A stretch of 32,353 nucleotides of DNA from Alphaproteobacteria bacterium (GCA_016793965.1 JAEULF010000083.1:1-32353), one strand, 5' to 3'. Positions 10,052 through 18,219 are shown, counted from the stretch's first letter. Made by a program: numbers and translations. The notes: generated by a model not told the origin, from the letters alone.

Positions 10052-10582
10052 ATGCCGACTGCAAAGGACGACGCCAGCGCCACATCGGCCGAGCCGGTTG
10101 TCTTCGACGCGACCCTGACGCCTTATCGCAGCCTGACTCCTGCCGGCTTCGCCGTGCTCATGACGGTCCTCGGCGGCTTCAGCGCCGCTTTGGGCGTCCT
10201 GTTCGTCGCTCTCGGCGCTTGGCCTGTGGTGGGCTTTCTCGGACTGGACGTGCTGCTCGTCTACCTGGCCTTCCGTTGGAGCTATCGGACCGCACGTGGA
10301 TTCGAAGCGATACGCCTGACTCCCCAAAGACTGGTCGTGCGCTCCGTCGATCACTGGGGAGACGAGCGGAGGTCCGAGTTCGCGCCCCCGCATTGGTTGC
10401 GTGTCGACGTCGTCGAATCGACAAGACAGGCAGGTGCGTTGATGCTGAGCTCGCACGGGCGCCGCCTTGCGATCGGCCGGTTCCTCACGACTGCGGAGCG
10501 GGGCGACCTGGCCCGGACTCTGCGCGCGGCGCTCGCAAGCCTCGCCGGGCCTGACGACAAGCGCGCGGGCTCGGCGACCTAG
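10052..10582 (+). CDS. DUF2244 membrane protein
   Basis: This 176-residue protein matches the DUF2244 family by architecture. It has a short N-terminal stretch with FDATLTPYRSLTPAGF, two close transmembrane helices at about residues 28-75, and a cytoplasmic domain starting RTARGFEAIRLTPQRLVV and including PPHWLRVDV. Its function is unknown. The family is common in alphaproteobacteria and is often found by nth and dapB, as here. The ATG at 10052 is preferred. The frame is open to 9926, but that would overlap the divergent nth start and adds no family-like sequence. Its stop TAG at 10580-10582 shares the CTAG tetranucleotide 10579-10582 with the stop of convergent dapB. Confidence 0.82.
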   Translation: MPTAKDDASATSAEPVVFDATLTPYRSLTPAGFAVLMTVLGGFSAALGVLFVALGAWPVVGFLGLDVLLVYLAFRWSYRTARGFEAIRLTPQRLVVRSVDHWGDERRSEFAPPHWLRVDVVESTRQAGALMLSSHGRRLAIGRFLTTAERGDLARTLRAALASLAGPDDKRAGSAT

Positions 10583-11409
10583 ACCCCGAGCACGTCCCGC
10601 ATGCCGTAGAGGCCCGGCTTCTGCCCCTGTGCCCACAAGGCCGCGCGGACCGCGCCGCGGGCAAAGACCGTCCGGCTCGACGCCTTGTGGGCGAGCTCGA
10701 CCCGCTCGCCGTCGGCAGCGAAGACCACGGAATGGTCGCCGACCACGTCGCCGCCGCGCAGGGACGCGAAGCCGATGTCGCCGCGCCGGCGCGGCCCCGT
10801 ATGGCCGTCGCGGACCCGCTGGGAGACGCCCTGCAGCGCGACCTGCCGCCCCCTGGCCGCGGCCTCGCCGAGCAGCAGCGCCGTGCCCGATGGCGCATCA
10901 ACCTTGTGGCGATGGTGCATCTCGACGATTTCGATGTCGTAATCGGCGTCCAGCCGCCGCGCCGCTTCCTCGACGAGGACGGCGAGCAGCGTCACGCCCA
11001 GGCTCATGTTGCCAGACTGCACGATCGGTACGTGCTTGGCCGCGCGCTCGACTGCGGCCCGGTGGTCGGGCCCGAGCCCTGTCGTGCCGATGACCAAGGC
11101 CACGCGCGCCTGCGCGGCCAAGCCGGCATGGGCGGCGGAAGCCGCAGGCGTGGTGAAGTCGATGACCGTGTCGCACTGCGTGAACAGCGACACCGGGTCG
11201 TCCTGGACGGTCACCTGCAGCGCCTCGATGCCAGCGAGCGTCCCGAGATCCTTGCCGATCGAGGCGCTGCCGGGAGCGTCGGTCCCGCCCGCCACGCGCG
11301 CGCCCGGGGTCGCCCTCACCTGCGCGATGAGCATCCGGCCCATGCGCCCGCCGCACCCCAGGATGCCGACCCGTGCCTCTACCGCTTTCGAGCCGCCCTG
11401 CGTTGCCAT
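10579..11409 (-). CDS. dapB: 4-Hydroxy-tetrahydrodipicolinate reductase DapB
   Basis: DapB catalyses the NAD(P)H-dependent reduction step of diaminopimelate and lysine synthesis. The 276-residue protein has the nucleotide-binding loop GILGCGGRMGRM at about 15-26, VIDFTTPAA and VIGTTGL. The active-site signature HHRHKVDAPSGT lies at about 165-176, containing the catalytic His and Lys. The C-terminal HKASSRTVFARGAVRAALW is also typical. ATG 11409 is the likely start; ATG 11427 would add six residues. The frame is open much further upstream, but that region is antisense to the 11614-12417 gene and has no DapB features. It supplies the precursor for peptidoglycan cross-links; the DapC-like gene at 22855 may act later in the same pathway. 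Confidence 0.96.
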   Translation of the reverse strand: MATQGGSKAVEARVGILGCGGRMGRMLIAQVRATPGARVAGGTDAPGSASIGKDLGTLAGIEALQVTVQDDPVSLFTQCDTVIDFTTPAASAAHAGLAAQARVALVIGTTGLGPDHRAAVERAAKHVPIVQSGNMSLGVTLLAVLVEEAARRLDADYDIEIVEMHHRHKVDAPSGTALLLGEAAARGRQVALQGVSQRVRDGHTGPRRRGDIGFASLRGGDVVGDHSVVFAADGERVELAHKASSRTVFARGAVRAALWAQGQKPGLYGMRDVLGV

Positions 11410-11526
11410 CGCCGTCCTCGTTCCCATTGATCGAACGGCCCGGACATTAGCGCAGCGGTCGCGGTCCTGGTAGGCCAGCCGCCCGCGGCGACCCTGCGAA
11501 AGCGCTTTGCGGGCGCTGCTCAAGGG

Positions 11527-11542
11527 TGGCATATAGCCGGCG
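11527..11542 (+). promoter_or_regulatory. Candidate sigma-54 promoter upstream of the four-cysteine exported protein
   Basis: TGGCATATAGCCGGCG has a complete -24 element (TGGCATA) and the required GC at the -12 position, with exactly ten bases between GG and GC. The other -12 bases do not match TTGC. Transcription would start near 11553, about 60 bases before the ATG. A weak sigma-70 alternative overlaps it: TTGCGG at 11507-11512 and CATATA at 11530-11535, with a 17-base spacer. Both are pattern matches only. Confidence 0.35.
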
Positions 11543-11613
11543 CGTGGTGATCGGCCGCACAAGCGCCCGTCCGCGCGAATCCCGTCCTTCGTTCTTGCCT
11601 TGGAGATCCGCGC

Positions 11614-12417
11614 ATGACGCGAAAGACCTCCGTCTCTGCCGCCGTTGCCATGGCACTCGCGGCTATCCTCCTCAGCGACCCGGCCGCCGCGCAGTTCCAG
11701 CCGCAGGGTCCCGCACAGGGACAGCCGCAGGGCCAGAAGTCGCCGCAGGGCCAGGCGCCGGCGCCCAAGGCGCAGCAGCCTGCCCAGCCCCCAGCGCAGT
11801 CGCCCCAGCAGAACGAGTTCTTCATGCAGTACCTCAAGAGCCAGGGTCACAAGGACCTGCTCCAGAAGGTACTGCGCGAGGCTGAGGCGACGCGCCGCGG
11901 CACCTGCAACGCGATCACCGTCAAGCAAGGCGGCCCGGTGGACTCGATCGGCTTGCACGTGCCGACGCCAGGCTTGCCGCCGACCGCAGGGCGCTGGCGC
12001 GAGCGTTGGACGATCGATCGCTGCGGCAAGGAGGTCACCCACAACATCTGGTTCGAGTCCCGCCCGGACCAGAGCCCGCCGATGTTCATTTCGTTGCTGC
12101 CTGGATCGACGCGCACCTCCGGGGTGCCGGTTCAGCTGCAGGAAGGCTTCGCGCGCATGGCCATGCACAAGGCTGTGGTCAGCGTGCCGAACTGCAAGGA
12201 AGGCGTGCTGTTGAACACCGAGATGGGCCGCGAGCTGCGCCAATCGGCCGTGAAAGGCGCGCCGGCTGAGCAGTGGGACGAGACGTGGGAGGTCCGCGCC
12301 TGCAGCGCCATCAAGAAGGTGCGGATGATCTTCGAGATTGTCCCGCCGAAGCCCGGAGCCACGGGCCCGGATGCAACCCAGGCGCGATTCGTGGCAAAGG
12401 CCGACACCGTGAAGTGA
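11614..12417 (+). CDS. Exported four-cysteine protein of unknown function
   Basis: I do not recognise a family. The 267-residue protein has a clear signal peptide (basic start, hydrophobic core AAVAMALAAILL) with probable cleavage after Ala26. A Gln/Pro-rich linker with repeated QGQ/PQG units spans about 27-67. The folded domain from about 68 to 267 holds four cysteines, at 98, 137, 194 and 230, and the motifs RWRERWTIDRCGKEVTHNIWF and EQWDETWEVRACSAIKKVRM. Two disulfide bonds in the periplasm are likely. The spacing of W-x-V/I-x-x-C in the second and fourth segments suggests an internal repeat. TTGGAGATC lies upstream of the ATG. It is followed after only four bases by the ProXp-ala-like gene, so the two may form an operon despite unrelated roles. 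Confidence 0.8.
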   Translation: MTRKTSVSAAVAMALAAILLSDPAAAQFQPQGPAQGQPQGQKSPQGQAPAPKAQQPAQPPAQSPQQNEFFMQYLKSQGHKDLLQKVLREAEATRRGTCNAITVKQGGPVDSIGLHVPTPGLPPTAGRWRERWTIDRCGKEVTHNIWFESRPDQSPPMFISLLPGSTRTSGVPVQLQEGFARMAMHKAVVSVPNCKEGVLLNTEMGRELRQSAVKGAPAEQWDETWEVRACSAIKKVRMIFEIVPPKPGATGPDATQARFVAKADTVK

Positions 12418-12421
12418 TGCG

Positions 12422-12910
12422 ATGCCGTTGACGCCTGACGAGCTTCTCGCTCGACTCGATTCGCTGGGGATCGCGCACAGCACGGTCAGCCATCCGCCCG
12501 TCTTCACGGTCGAGGAGGCCAAGCGACTGCGCGGCACGCTGCCAGGATCGCACGTCAAGAACCTCTTCTTGCGCGACAAGAAGAAGGCGATGTGGCTCCT
12601 GACCGCGCTCGAGGACGCCCAAATCGACCTGCGCAGCCTGGAAGCCAAGCTCGGGTCGTCGCGCCTGTCCTTCGGCAGCGCGGACCGGCTGATGGAGTTC
12701 CTCGGCGTGATCCCTGGCGCGGTAACGCCCTTCGCTGCAGTCAACGACGCCGGCGGGCAGGTCACGGTAGTCCTGCAGCGGACGCTGCTCGACATCGCGC
12801 CGATCAATTGCCACCCGCTGACCAACGACCGGACGACGGCGTTGGCCCCCGGGGACTTGGTTGCGTTCTTGCGGTCCACGGGGCACGATCCGCGCCTGAT
12901 CGACCTCTAG
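12422..12910 (+). CDS. ProXp-ala-like aminoacyl-tRNA deacylase (YbaK fold)
   Basis: This 162-residue single-domain protein belongs to the prolyl-tRNA synthetase associated (YbaK/ProX) family. Members act in trans to hydrolyse Ala wrongly attached to tRNA-Pro. Typical features are HPPVFTVEEA at about residues 23-32, the Lys-containing segment GSHVKNLFLRDKKKAMWLL, LSFGSADRLMEFLGVIPGAVTPFA and the C-terminal INCHPLTNDRTTAL. The combination GVIPGAVTPFA with CHPLTND matches the ProXp-ala subgroup better than YbaK, which edits Cys-tRNA-Pro. It begins four bases after the preceding stop and precedes cnoX by 131 bases in which I see no feature. Confidence 0.87.
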   Translation: MPLTPDELLARLDSLGIAHSTVSHPPVFTVEEAKRLRGTLPGSHVKNLFLRDKKKAMWLLTALEDAQIDLRSLEAKLGSSRLSFGSADRLMEFLGVIPGAVTPFAAVNDAGGQVTVVLQRTLLDIAPINCHPLTNDRTTALAPGDLVAFLRSTGHDPRLIDL

Positions 12911-13041
12911 CGGGCAGGGAGCAGCCTTGCCGCGGGGGGTCGGTTGGCCCATGTCACTGCAGCGCTTGGCCTGCCCGCTGGCTGCGTCATGCAGGGAACC
13001 TGCGCCACGCGGGCGTTCAACACGGCTGGATGGACTGAACG

Positions 13042-13962
13042 ATGCTCGGGATGTTCGGAGCGGGGACCACGCGCCCCGGCGCCGCTGACGTGGTGAAGGA
13101 CACCACGACGGCGGCCTTCATGCAGGACGTCGTCGAGGCGTCCAAGACCGTGCCGGTGCTGGTCGATTTCTGGGCGACTTGGTGCGGACCGTGCAAGCAG
13201 CTCGGTCCGGTCATCGAGAAAGTGGTCAAGAGCTACGCCGGGCGCGTGAAGCTCGTGAAGCTCGATACGGACAAGAATCCCGAGATCGCGCAACAGATGC
13301 GGATCCAGTCGATCCCGGCGGTGTTCGCGTTCTTCGGCGGCAGGCCGGTCGACGGATTCGTCGGCGCCCTGCCCGAGAGCCAGATCAAGGCATTTATCGA
13401 CCGGCTGCTCGAGAAGTCGCGCGGCGCCACGGATTCGCCCATCGACGAAGCGCTGGATGCTGCGCGCGAGGCGTTGGCGGGCGGGGACTCGAACACGGCC
13501 GGCGCGCTCTACAGGAGGATCCTCCAGGCCGAGCCGGAGAACCTGGAGGCGATCTCTGGTCTGGTGCGCTGCCTCCTAGCGCTCGGCAAGAAGACCGAAG
13601 CGGCGCAGATGCTGGACCAAGTGCCGGCCGACCGCCGCAACGACAAGCATGTCCAGGCGGCGCGCGCGGCGCTCGATCTTGCGAATGCAGGCGGCGATGC
13701 GGGCCGGATCCCCGAGCTGTCCGAGCGGCTGGCCAAGGATGCCAACGACCACCAGTCCCGCTTCGACCTGGCGCTGGCGCTGATCGCAGCCAACCGGCGC
13801 GAGGAGGCGATCGACGCGCTGCTCGAGCTGTTCCGGCGCAATCGGGAATGGAACGAGCAGGCGGCGCGCAAGCAGCTCGTCAAGGTCTTCGAGGCCCTCG
13901 GCCCGACCGACCCGTTGACGCTCTCCGGGCGCCGCCGCCTGTCCTCCCTCATGTTCGCCTAG
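13042..13962 (+). CDS. cnoX: CnoX/YbbN thioredoxin-TPR co-chaperone
   Basis: This 306-residue protein has an N-terminal thioredoxin domain followed by a C-terminal TPR-like region. CnoX proteins protect client proteins from over-oxidation and hand them to GroEL or DnaK. The thioredoxin motif WCGPC is complete, with Cys48 and Cys51. E. coli YbbN has lost this redox pair, so this protein should be able to form and break disulfides, as reported for Caulobacter CnoX. The cis-Pro loop is in IQSIPAVFAFFGGRPVDGF. Helical repeats include DEALDAAREALAGGDSNTAG and DRRNDKHVQAARAALDLA. The gene starts a compact plus-strand cluster with the LON-domain, Trm112-like and DUF971 genes. Confidence 0.9.
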   Translation: MLGMFGAGTTRPGAADVVKDTTTAAFMQDVVEASKTVPVLVDFWATWCGPCKQLGPVIEKVVKSYAGRVKLVKLDTDKNPEIAQQMRIQSIPAVFAFFGGRPVDGFVGALPESQIKAFIDRLLEKSRGATDSPIDEALDAAREALAGGDSNTAGALYRRILQAEPENLEAISGLVRCLLALGKKTEAAQMLDQVPADRRNDKHVQAARAALDLANAGGDAGRIPELSERLAKDANDHQSRFDLALALIAANRREEAIDALLELFRRNREWNEQAARKQLVKVFEALGPTDPLTLSGRRRLSSLMFA

Positions 13963-14009
13963 AGATCGGGCGCAACGTCTCCGCCACGCGGGGAACAGGC
14001 AACAAAGCG

Positions 14010-14705
14010 ATGCAGCGCAACGCATTCGATCCTTCCTTCGAGGAGCTGCCGCGGTCGCTGCCGCTGTTCCCGCTGTCGGGCGTGCTGCTGCTGCCGCGCG
14101 GAAGGCTGCCGCTCAACGTGTTCGAGCCGCGCTATCTCGCGATGACGCGGGAGGCGCTGGCGACGCCGACGCGGCTCGTCGGCATGATACAGCCCGCTGC
14201 GCCGGACCCCGTGGCGACGAATCCCGACCTCTACCCGTCCGGCTGCGCCGGGCGGATCACGTCGTTCTCCGAGACGGACGACGGACGGTTCCTCATCACG
14301 CTGACCGGGGTGATCCGGTTCGCGATCGCGGAAGAGCTGCCGCTGCGACACGGGTTCCGGTCGGTGGTTCCTGACTACAGCGCTTTCAAGGACGACTTGG
14401 TCGAGGACGTCCGGGCGCCAGGTGCCGCTCCTGGCGTGGAGCGCGACCGGCTGCTTGCCGCGGTGCGCGGCTACTTCGCCTGCCAGGGCATGACGGCGAA
14501 CTGGGACGTCATCCAGTCGACGCCGGACGAGAGGCTGGTGACGTCCCTCTCGATGGTCTGCCCGTTCGCGCCCCAGGAGAAGCAGGCCCTGCTCGAGGCG
14601 CCAACCCTGAGCGAGCGCGCCAAGCTGATCGTCGCGCTCATGGAAATGGCCCTGCACGAAGGCGCAAGCGCAACTGGGGCCGCCTCGGGGCGCCCCTGCC
14701 ACTAG
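14010..14705 (+). CDS. LON substrate-binding domain protein without protease
   Basis: This 231-residue protein consists of the N-terminal substrate-recognition domain of Lon proteases, lacking the ATPase and peptidase parts. Typical features are LPLFPLSGVLLLPRGRLPLNVFEPRY near the N terminus, GCAGRITSFSETDDGRFLITLTGVIRF in the middle, and the helical end VTSLSMVCPFAPQEKQALLEAP. The exact role of these stand-alone proteins is not established. The ATG at 14010 is selected because the family homology starts a few residues later. The frame is open upstream but only as a shadow of cnoX. It lies 47 bases after cnoX and 51 bases before the Trm112-like gene. Confidence 0.9.
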   Translation: MQRNAFDPSFEELPRSLPLFPLSGVLLLPRGRLPLNVFEPRYLAMTREALATPTRLVGMIQPAAPDPVATNPDLYPSGCAGRITSFSETDDGRFLITLTGVIRFAIAEELPLRHGFRSVVPDYSAFKDDLVEDVRAPGAAPGVERDRLLAAVRGYFACQGMTANWDVIQSTPDERLVTSLSMVCPFAPQEKQALLEAPTLSERAKLIVALMEMALHEGASATGAASGRPCH

Positions 14706-14756
14706 GGAGAACCCGCCGCGCGCAGGCGATCCCGAACGACTGTGAGAGAGCGAGCC

Positions 14757-14969
14757 ATGGCCGCGGCCGTCGATCCGAAGCTGTTGGAGATCCTGGTGTG
14801 CCCGCTGACTAAGCGACCGCTCCGCTACGATCCCGAGCGTCAAGAGCTGGTGAGCGACGCGGCCCGCCTGGCCTACCCGATCCGCGATGGCATCCCGATC
14901 ATGCTGCCGGACTCCGCGCGCTCTCTCGACGACGAGCCCGGGACCGGCACCGCCGGCGCCGGACCATGA
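14757..14969 (+). CDS. Trm112-family small protein
   Basis: This 70-residue protein fits the bacterial Trm112/YcaR family: [20 protein letters not shown] at the N terminus and [19 protein letters not shown] at the C terminus. Only one Cys of the zinc-ribbon type knuckle remains, which is common in bacterial members that do not bind zinc. In other organisms Trm112 activates methyltransferases; the bacterial role is uncertain. The ATG at 14757 has GAGAGAGCGAG upstream; a GTG at 14742 is a weaker alternative. Its stop overlaps the start of the DUF971 gene (ATGA, 14966-14969). Confidence 0.9.
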   Translation: MAAAVDPKLLEILVCPLTKRPLRYDPERQELVSDAARLAYPIRDGIPIMLPDSARSLDDEPGTGTAGAGP

Positions 14970-15358
14970 GCGACGCCTTCTCCACGCGCGCGTGGCCGCT
15001 GGAGATCCGCCTCAAGAAGGAGGAGCGCGTCCTCGAGATCGACTTCGACGACGGCCAGCGGTTCCGCCTGCCCGCCGAGCTGCTGCGCGTCGAGAGCCCG
15101 TCGGCCGAGGTGCAAGGCCATGGCCCGGGCCAGAAGCAGATCGTCGCCGGCCGCCGCCATGTCGGCATCATCGGGTTGGAGCCGGTCGGAAACTATGCGG
15201 TGCGCATCCGCTTCGACGACCTGCACGACACCGGCATCTTCTCCTGGCAGTACCTGCACGATCTGGGAACGCGCCAGGACGAGGCGTGGACGACCTACCT
15301 TAAGGCGTTGGACGCCAAGGGGCTGTCGCGCGACCCGCCGAAGCGCCAGACGGGCTAG
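14966..15358 (+). CDS. DUF971 protein (gamma-butyrobetaine hydroxylase N-domain-like)
   Basis: This 130-residue protein matches the DUF971 domain, also found at the N terminus of gamma-butyrobetaine hydroxylase. Characteristic sequences are [68 protein letters not shown] and YLHDLG. Stand-alone copies lack the oxygenase domain, and some have been linked to iron-sulfur protein assembly, so the function here is uncertain. Translation is probably coupled to the Trm112-like gene through the ATGA overlap. It converges on the OmpA-like lipoprotein gene with a 19-base gap. Confidence 0.88.
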   Translation: MSDAFSTRAWPLEIRLKKEERVLEIDFDDGQRFRLPAELLRVESPSAEVQGHGPGQKQIVAGRRHVGIIGLEPVGNYAVRIRFDDLHDTGIFSWQYLHDLGTRQDEAWTTYLKALDAKGLSRDPPKRQTG

Positions 15359-15377
15359 GCAGGCGGCACATTGGTCG

Positions 15378-16142
15378 TCAGATCGGGTTCACCGACATCA
15401 CGACGCGGCGATTGAGCGCCTGCGCCGCAGCGTCCTTGCCCAGGGCGAAGGGGTGGCGGTTGCCGAAGCTCACCGTGACGACGCGACGCGGGTTGATCCC
15501 GAGCGAGGTCAAGAATGCCCGCGCGGCGTCGGCGCGCTTCTGCCCCAGGAGCAGCAGCTGATCAGGCGTGCCCTTGTCGTCGGCATGACCGGCCAGCGTC
15601 ACCGACACCATGGGATTGCGGCGCAGCCAATCCGCCTGCCAGACGAGCACCTCCTGCGCGCGCGGCGTCAGCTGCGCGCTGCCCGGCTCGAAAAAGAGCC
15701 TGTCGCCGGCCGCCTGCGTCAGCTGGTCCTGCAGCACTGCCCAGCTTGCCGAACCGGACGGCTGGGGGGCGGCCGGACCCGCGCCCGGCGGACCCATGGG
15801 GGTCGGGCCCGTCGCCGCCGGGCCCACCGACGCGATCTGCTGGGACTGGACCCGGGTCGGCGCGGCCGTCGACCAGGCACCAGTGACCTGCGCGCGTCCG
15901 TCCGGCTCTTGCGGCTGGCGCACCACCTCGCCTTGAACCGGCGCACCGGCCTGAGGCGGCTGCGCGGGTTGGGTCGCCTGGGTCGGCTTCTGCGGATCGA
16001 AGCTGAACCAGGAGCCGATCTTGTCCACGGCGGAGCCGATGCTCGGGATCGATTCGCACCCGGAAAGGACGAGCGCGACCGCGGCGACGCTGGACAGCCT
16101 GACCAGGGTCAGGGCACGGGGTCGGCGAATTGGGGCCACCAT
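15378..16142 (-). CDS. OmpA-like peptidoglycan-binding lipoprotein
   Basis: This 254-residue protein has a lipoprotein signal with the lipobox LSGC (Cys29), a Pro/Gln/Gly-rich linker at about 45-135, and a C-terminal OmpA-like domain. The domain shows FFEPGSAQLTPRAQEVL, VTLAGHADDKGTPDQLLLLGQKRADAARAFL and VSFGNRHPF. The Asp and Arg residues that grip diaminopimelate in OmpA/Pal domains appear present. It therefore probably anchors the outer or inner membrane to the wall. It is not Pal itself: there are no tol genes nearby and the linker is long. ATG 16142 is selected; ATG 16181 would add residues before the signal peptide. It follows the UbiH-family gene after 75 bases on the same strand. Confidence 0.85.
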   Translation of the reverse strand: MVAPIRRPRALTLVRLSSVAAVALVLSGCESIPSIGSAVDKIGSWFSFDPQKPTQATQPAQPPQAGAPVQGEVVRQPQEPDGRAQVTGAWSTAAPTRVQSQQIASVGPAATGPTPMGPPGAGPAAPQPSGSASWAVLQDQLTQAAGDRLFFEPGSAQLTPRAQEVLVWQADWLRRNPMVSVTLAGHADDKGTPDQLLLLGQKRADAARAFLTSLGINPRRVVTVSFGNRHPFALGKDAAAQALNRRVVMSVNPI

Positions 16143-16217
16143 GGCGATCTCCGCGGGCGCGACGCATCGGTTGGGGGACATCCCCAGGCCCGGATCAGGA
16201 TCGCGCCGCGACGACCG

Positions 16218-17513
16218 TCAAAGGGCTGCGCCGCGAATGAGCCGCGGCAGCTGCCCGACCGTCCCCATCGCGTGCCGCATGAACAGGCGCTTCAAAGGGC
16301 CCATGCGGTCGACCGCGGCAATGCCCAGATCCCGGGCCAAGCGCAGCGGTAGCACGTCATTGGAAAACAAACGGTTGAGACCGTGCATGGCGCCTGCCAT
16401 CAGGAGGGTGTCGAAACGGCGCCACCGCGCATAGCGGTCGAGCACGGGCTGGCTGCCCAAGTCGAGACCGATTCTCCGTGCATCGACAATGGCTTCCGCC
16501 AGGGCGGCGAGATCGCGGATGCCGAGATTGAGGCCCTGGCCGGCGAGCGGATGGATGCGGTGCGCGGCGTCGCCGACGAGCGCCAAGCGCGGCGCGGTCA
16601 GCCGCTCGGCAAGGACCATGACCAGCGGGTAGGTCCAGCGGCCGCCTTCCGGACGCAGTTTCCCGAGAAACGGCCCGAATCTGCGCTCCATCTCCATCCC
16701 GAACGCCGAGTCGTCGAGTGCCATGAGCGCCGGCACCGCACCGCGGCGCTCCGTCCAGACGAGCGACGACCGGTGCGGATGGTCCGGCCCAGGCGTCATG
16801 GGCAGCAAGGCGAATGGGCCGGCGGGAAGGAAGCGCTCATGCGCGACGTTCTCGTGCGGCCGCTCATGCGTCACCGTGCACACGATGGCCGATTGGCCGT
16901 AATCGTGCTGCACGGTGCCGATTCCTGCATCCGCGCGGACGGCCGACTCGGCTCCGTCGGCGCCGATCAACAGCGTCGACTCGACAATGCGCCCGTTCGC
17001 CAAGGCGAGACGAACGCCGCCGGCGCTGCGTTCGATGGCGCCAGGCAGCGGCCCTAGGCGCATCGGCGCCAACCAGCGCAGCGACCCCAGCTTTGCCGCC
17101 CGCGCATGAAGCGCCTCGCGGATGACGCGGTTCTCGACGATGTGACCGAACGGCTCCGCACCCTCCGCGGTCGCGACATCGCGATGGTCGTAGTGCAGGA
17201 AGAGGCGCGAGGGGCCGTCGGAGACACGAATATCGTCGATCGGCTGCGCCTGCGAGGCGATCGAGGCCCAAACGCCGGTCGTCTCGAGCACGCGTCGGGT
17301 GCCCAGCGCGATCGCGGTGCTGCGTCCGTCATAGGGCATCTGGCGCTGCGCCGCAGGATCTTCCTGGTCGACGACGGCGACCTCGATGCCCTGCTCCGCG
17401 AGGGCGATCGCCAAAGTGAGCCCGACCAAGCCGCCCCCGACGATCGCGACCTCGACGGTCTCAACCTCGGCCGACGCCACACCGTCCCGCGCCGCTTCGA
17501 ATGGATCGTTCAT
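16218..17513 (-). CDS. UbiH/UbiF-family FAD monooxygenase
   Basis: This 431-residue flavoprotein belongs to the aromatic-ring hydroxylases of ubiquinone synthesis. The FAD-binding motif VAIVGGGLVGLTLAIALAEQG starts near residue 22. The DGR-containing segment PYDGRSTAIALGTRRVLE follows, then the second FAD motif LLIGADGAESAVR, and GDAAHRIHPLAGQGLNLGIRDLAAL lies near 305-325. Which ring carbon it hydroxylates (UbiH, UbiF, UbiL or UbiM type) cannot be told from motifs. The ATG at 17513 has GGAAGGGA six bases upstream, so it is preferred to a start at 17540. Confidence 0.9.
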   Translation of the reverse strand: MNDPFEAARDGVASAEVETVEVAIVGGGLVGLTLAIALAEQGIEVAVVDQEDPAAQRQMPYDGRSTAIALGTRRVLETTGVWASIASQAQPIDDIRVSDGPSRLFLHYDHRDVATAEGAEPFGHIVENRVIREALHARAAKLGSLRWLAPMRLGPLPGAIERSAGGVRLALANGRIVESTLLIGADGAESAVRADAGIGTVQHDYGQSAIVCTVTHERPHENVAHERFLPAGPFALLPMTPGPDHPHRSSLVWTERRGAVPALMALDDSAFGMEMERRFGPFLGKLRPEGGRWTYPLVMVLAERLTAPRLALVGDAAHRIHPLAGQGLNLGIRDLAALAEAIVDARRIGLDLGSQPVLDRYARWRRFDTLLMAGAMHGLNRLFSNDVLPLRLARDLGIAAVDRMGPLKRLFMRHAMGTVGQLPRLIRGAAL

Positions 17514-17681
17514 GACGAGTCCCTTCCACAAGCACTGCACTGGCGCATAGGACGCCCATGAGCCGCTGTCAAAGCGCCGGTCGTCGCATTCCAGCGGCGA
17601 TGCCTAAGTGATCGCCGCTGCCTGATTTTTGGGCATAAGCGGCTGCTCCCCCCGCGTCTTCGGCCTCTGGTTAACCATCGA

Positions 17682-17704
17682 GATCTGCTTTTGCCGCGCA
17701 GATC
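17682..17704. repeat. Inverted repeat upstream of glnK
   Basis: GATCTGC (17682-17688) and GCAGATC (17698-17704) form perfect 7-bp arms around nine bases. It sits 15 bases upstream of the sigma-54-like element. It contains TGC-N9-GCA, two bases short of the TGC-N11-GCA of the usual NtrC site, so assignment to NtrC is doubtful. Confidence 0.4.
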
Positions 17705-17719
17705 CGAGGCCGAACGCGT

Positions 17720-17735
17720 TGGCATAGGCCTTGAA
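17720..17735 (+). promoter_or_regulatory. Sigma-54-like promoter for glnK-amtB, with an altered -12 element
   Basis: TGGCATAGGCCTTGAA matches the consensus TGGCAYR-N4-TTGCW at every fixed base except the usually invariant GC of the -12 element, which reads GA. Transcription would begin near 17746, about 70 bases before the glnK ATG. NtrC/sigma-54 control of glnK-amtB is usual in proteobacteria, which raises the prior; the mismatch lowers confidence. Confidence 0.4.
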
Positions 17736-17742
17736 GTACTGA

Positions 17743-18156
<414 letters not shown>

Positions 18157-18219
18157 CGCTCGCCCGTCGAGCCCCCCCCAAGAGCCACATCGCACACACG
18201 AATAGGAGCTGCACGCGCC

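Noticed and set aside
11410-12879. Upstream extension of the dapB frame to about 12879
   Set aside because: The extension is antisense to the exported protein and ProXp-ala-like genes and contains no DapB-like sequence; DapB has its full length from 11409.
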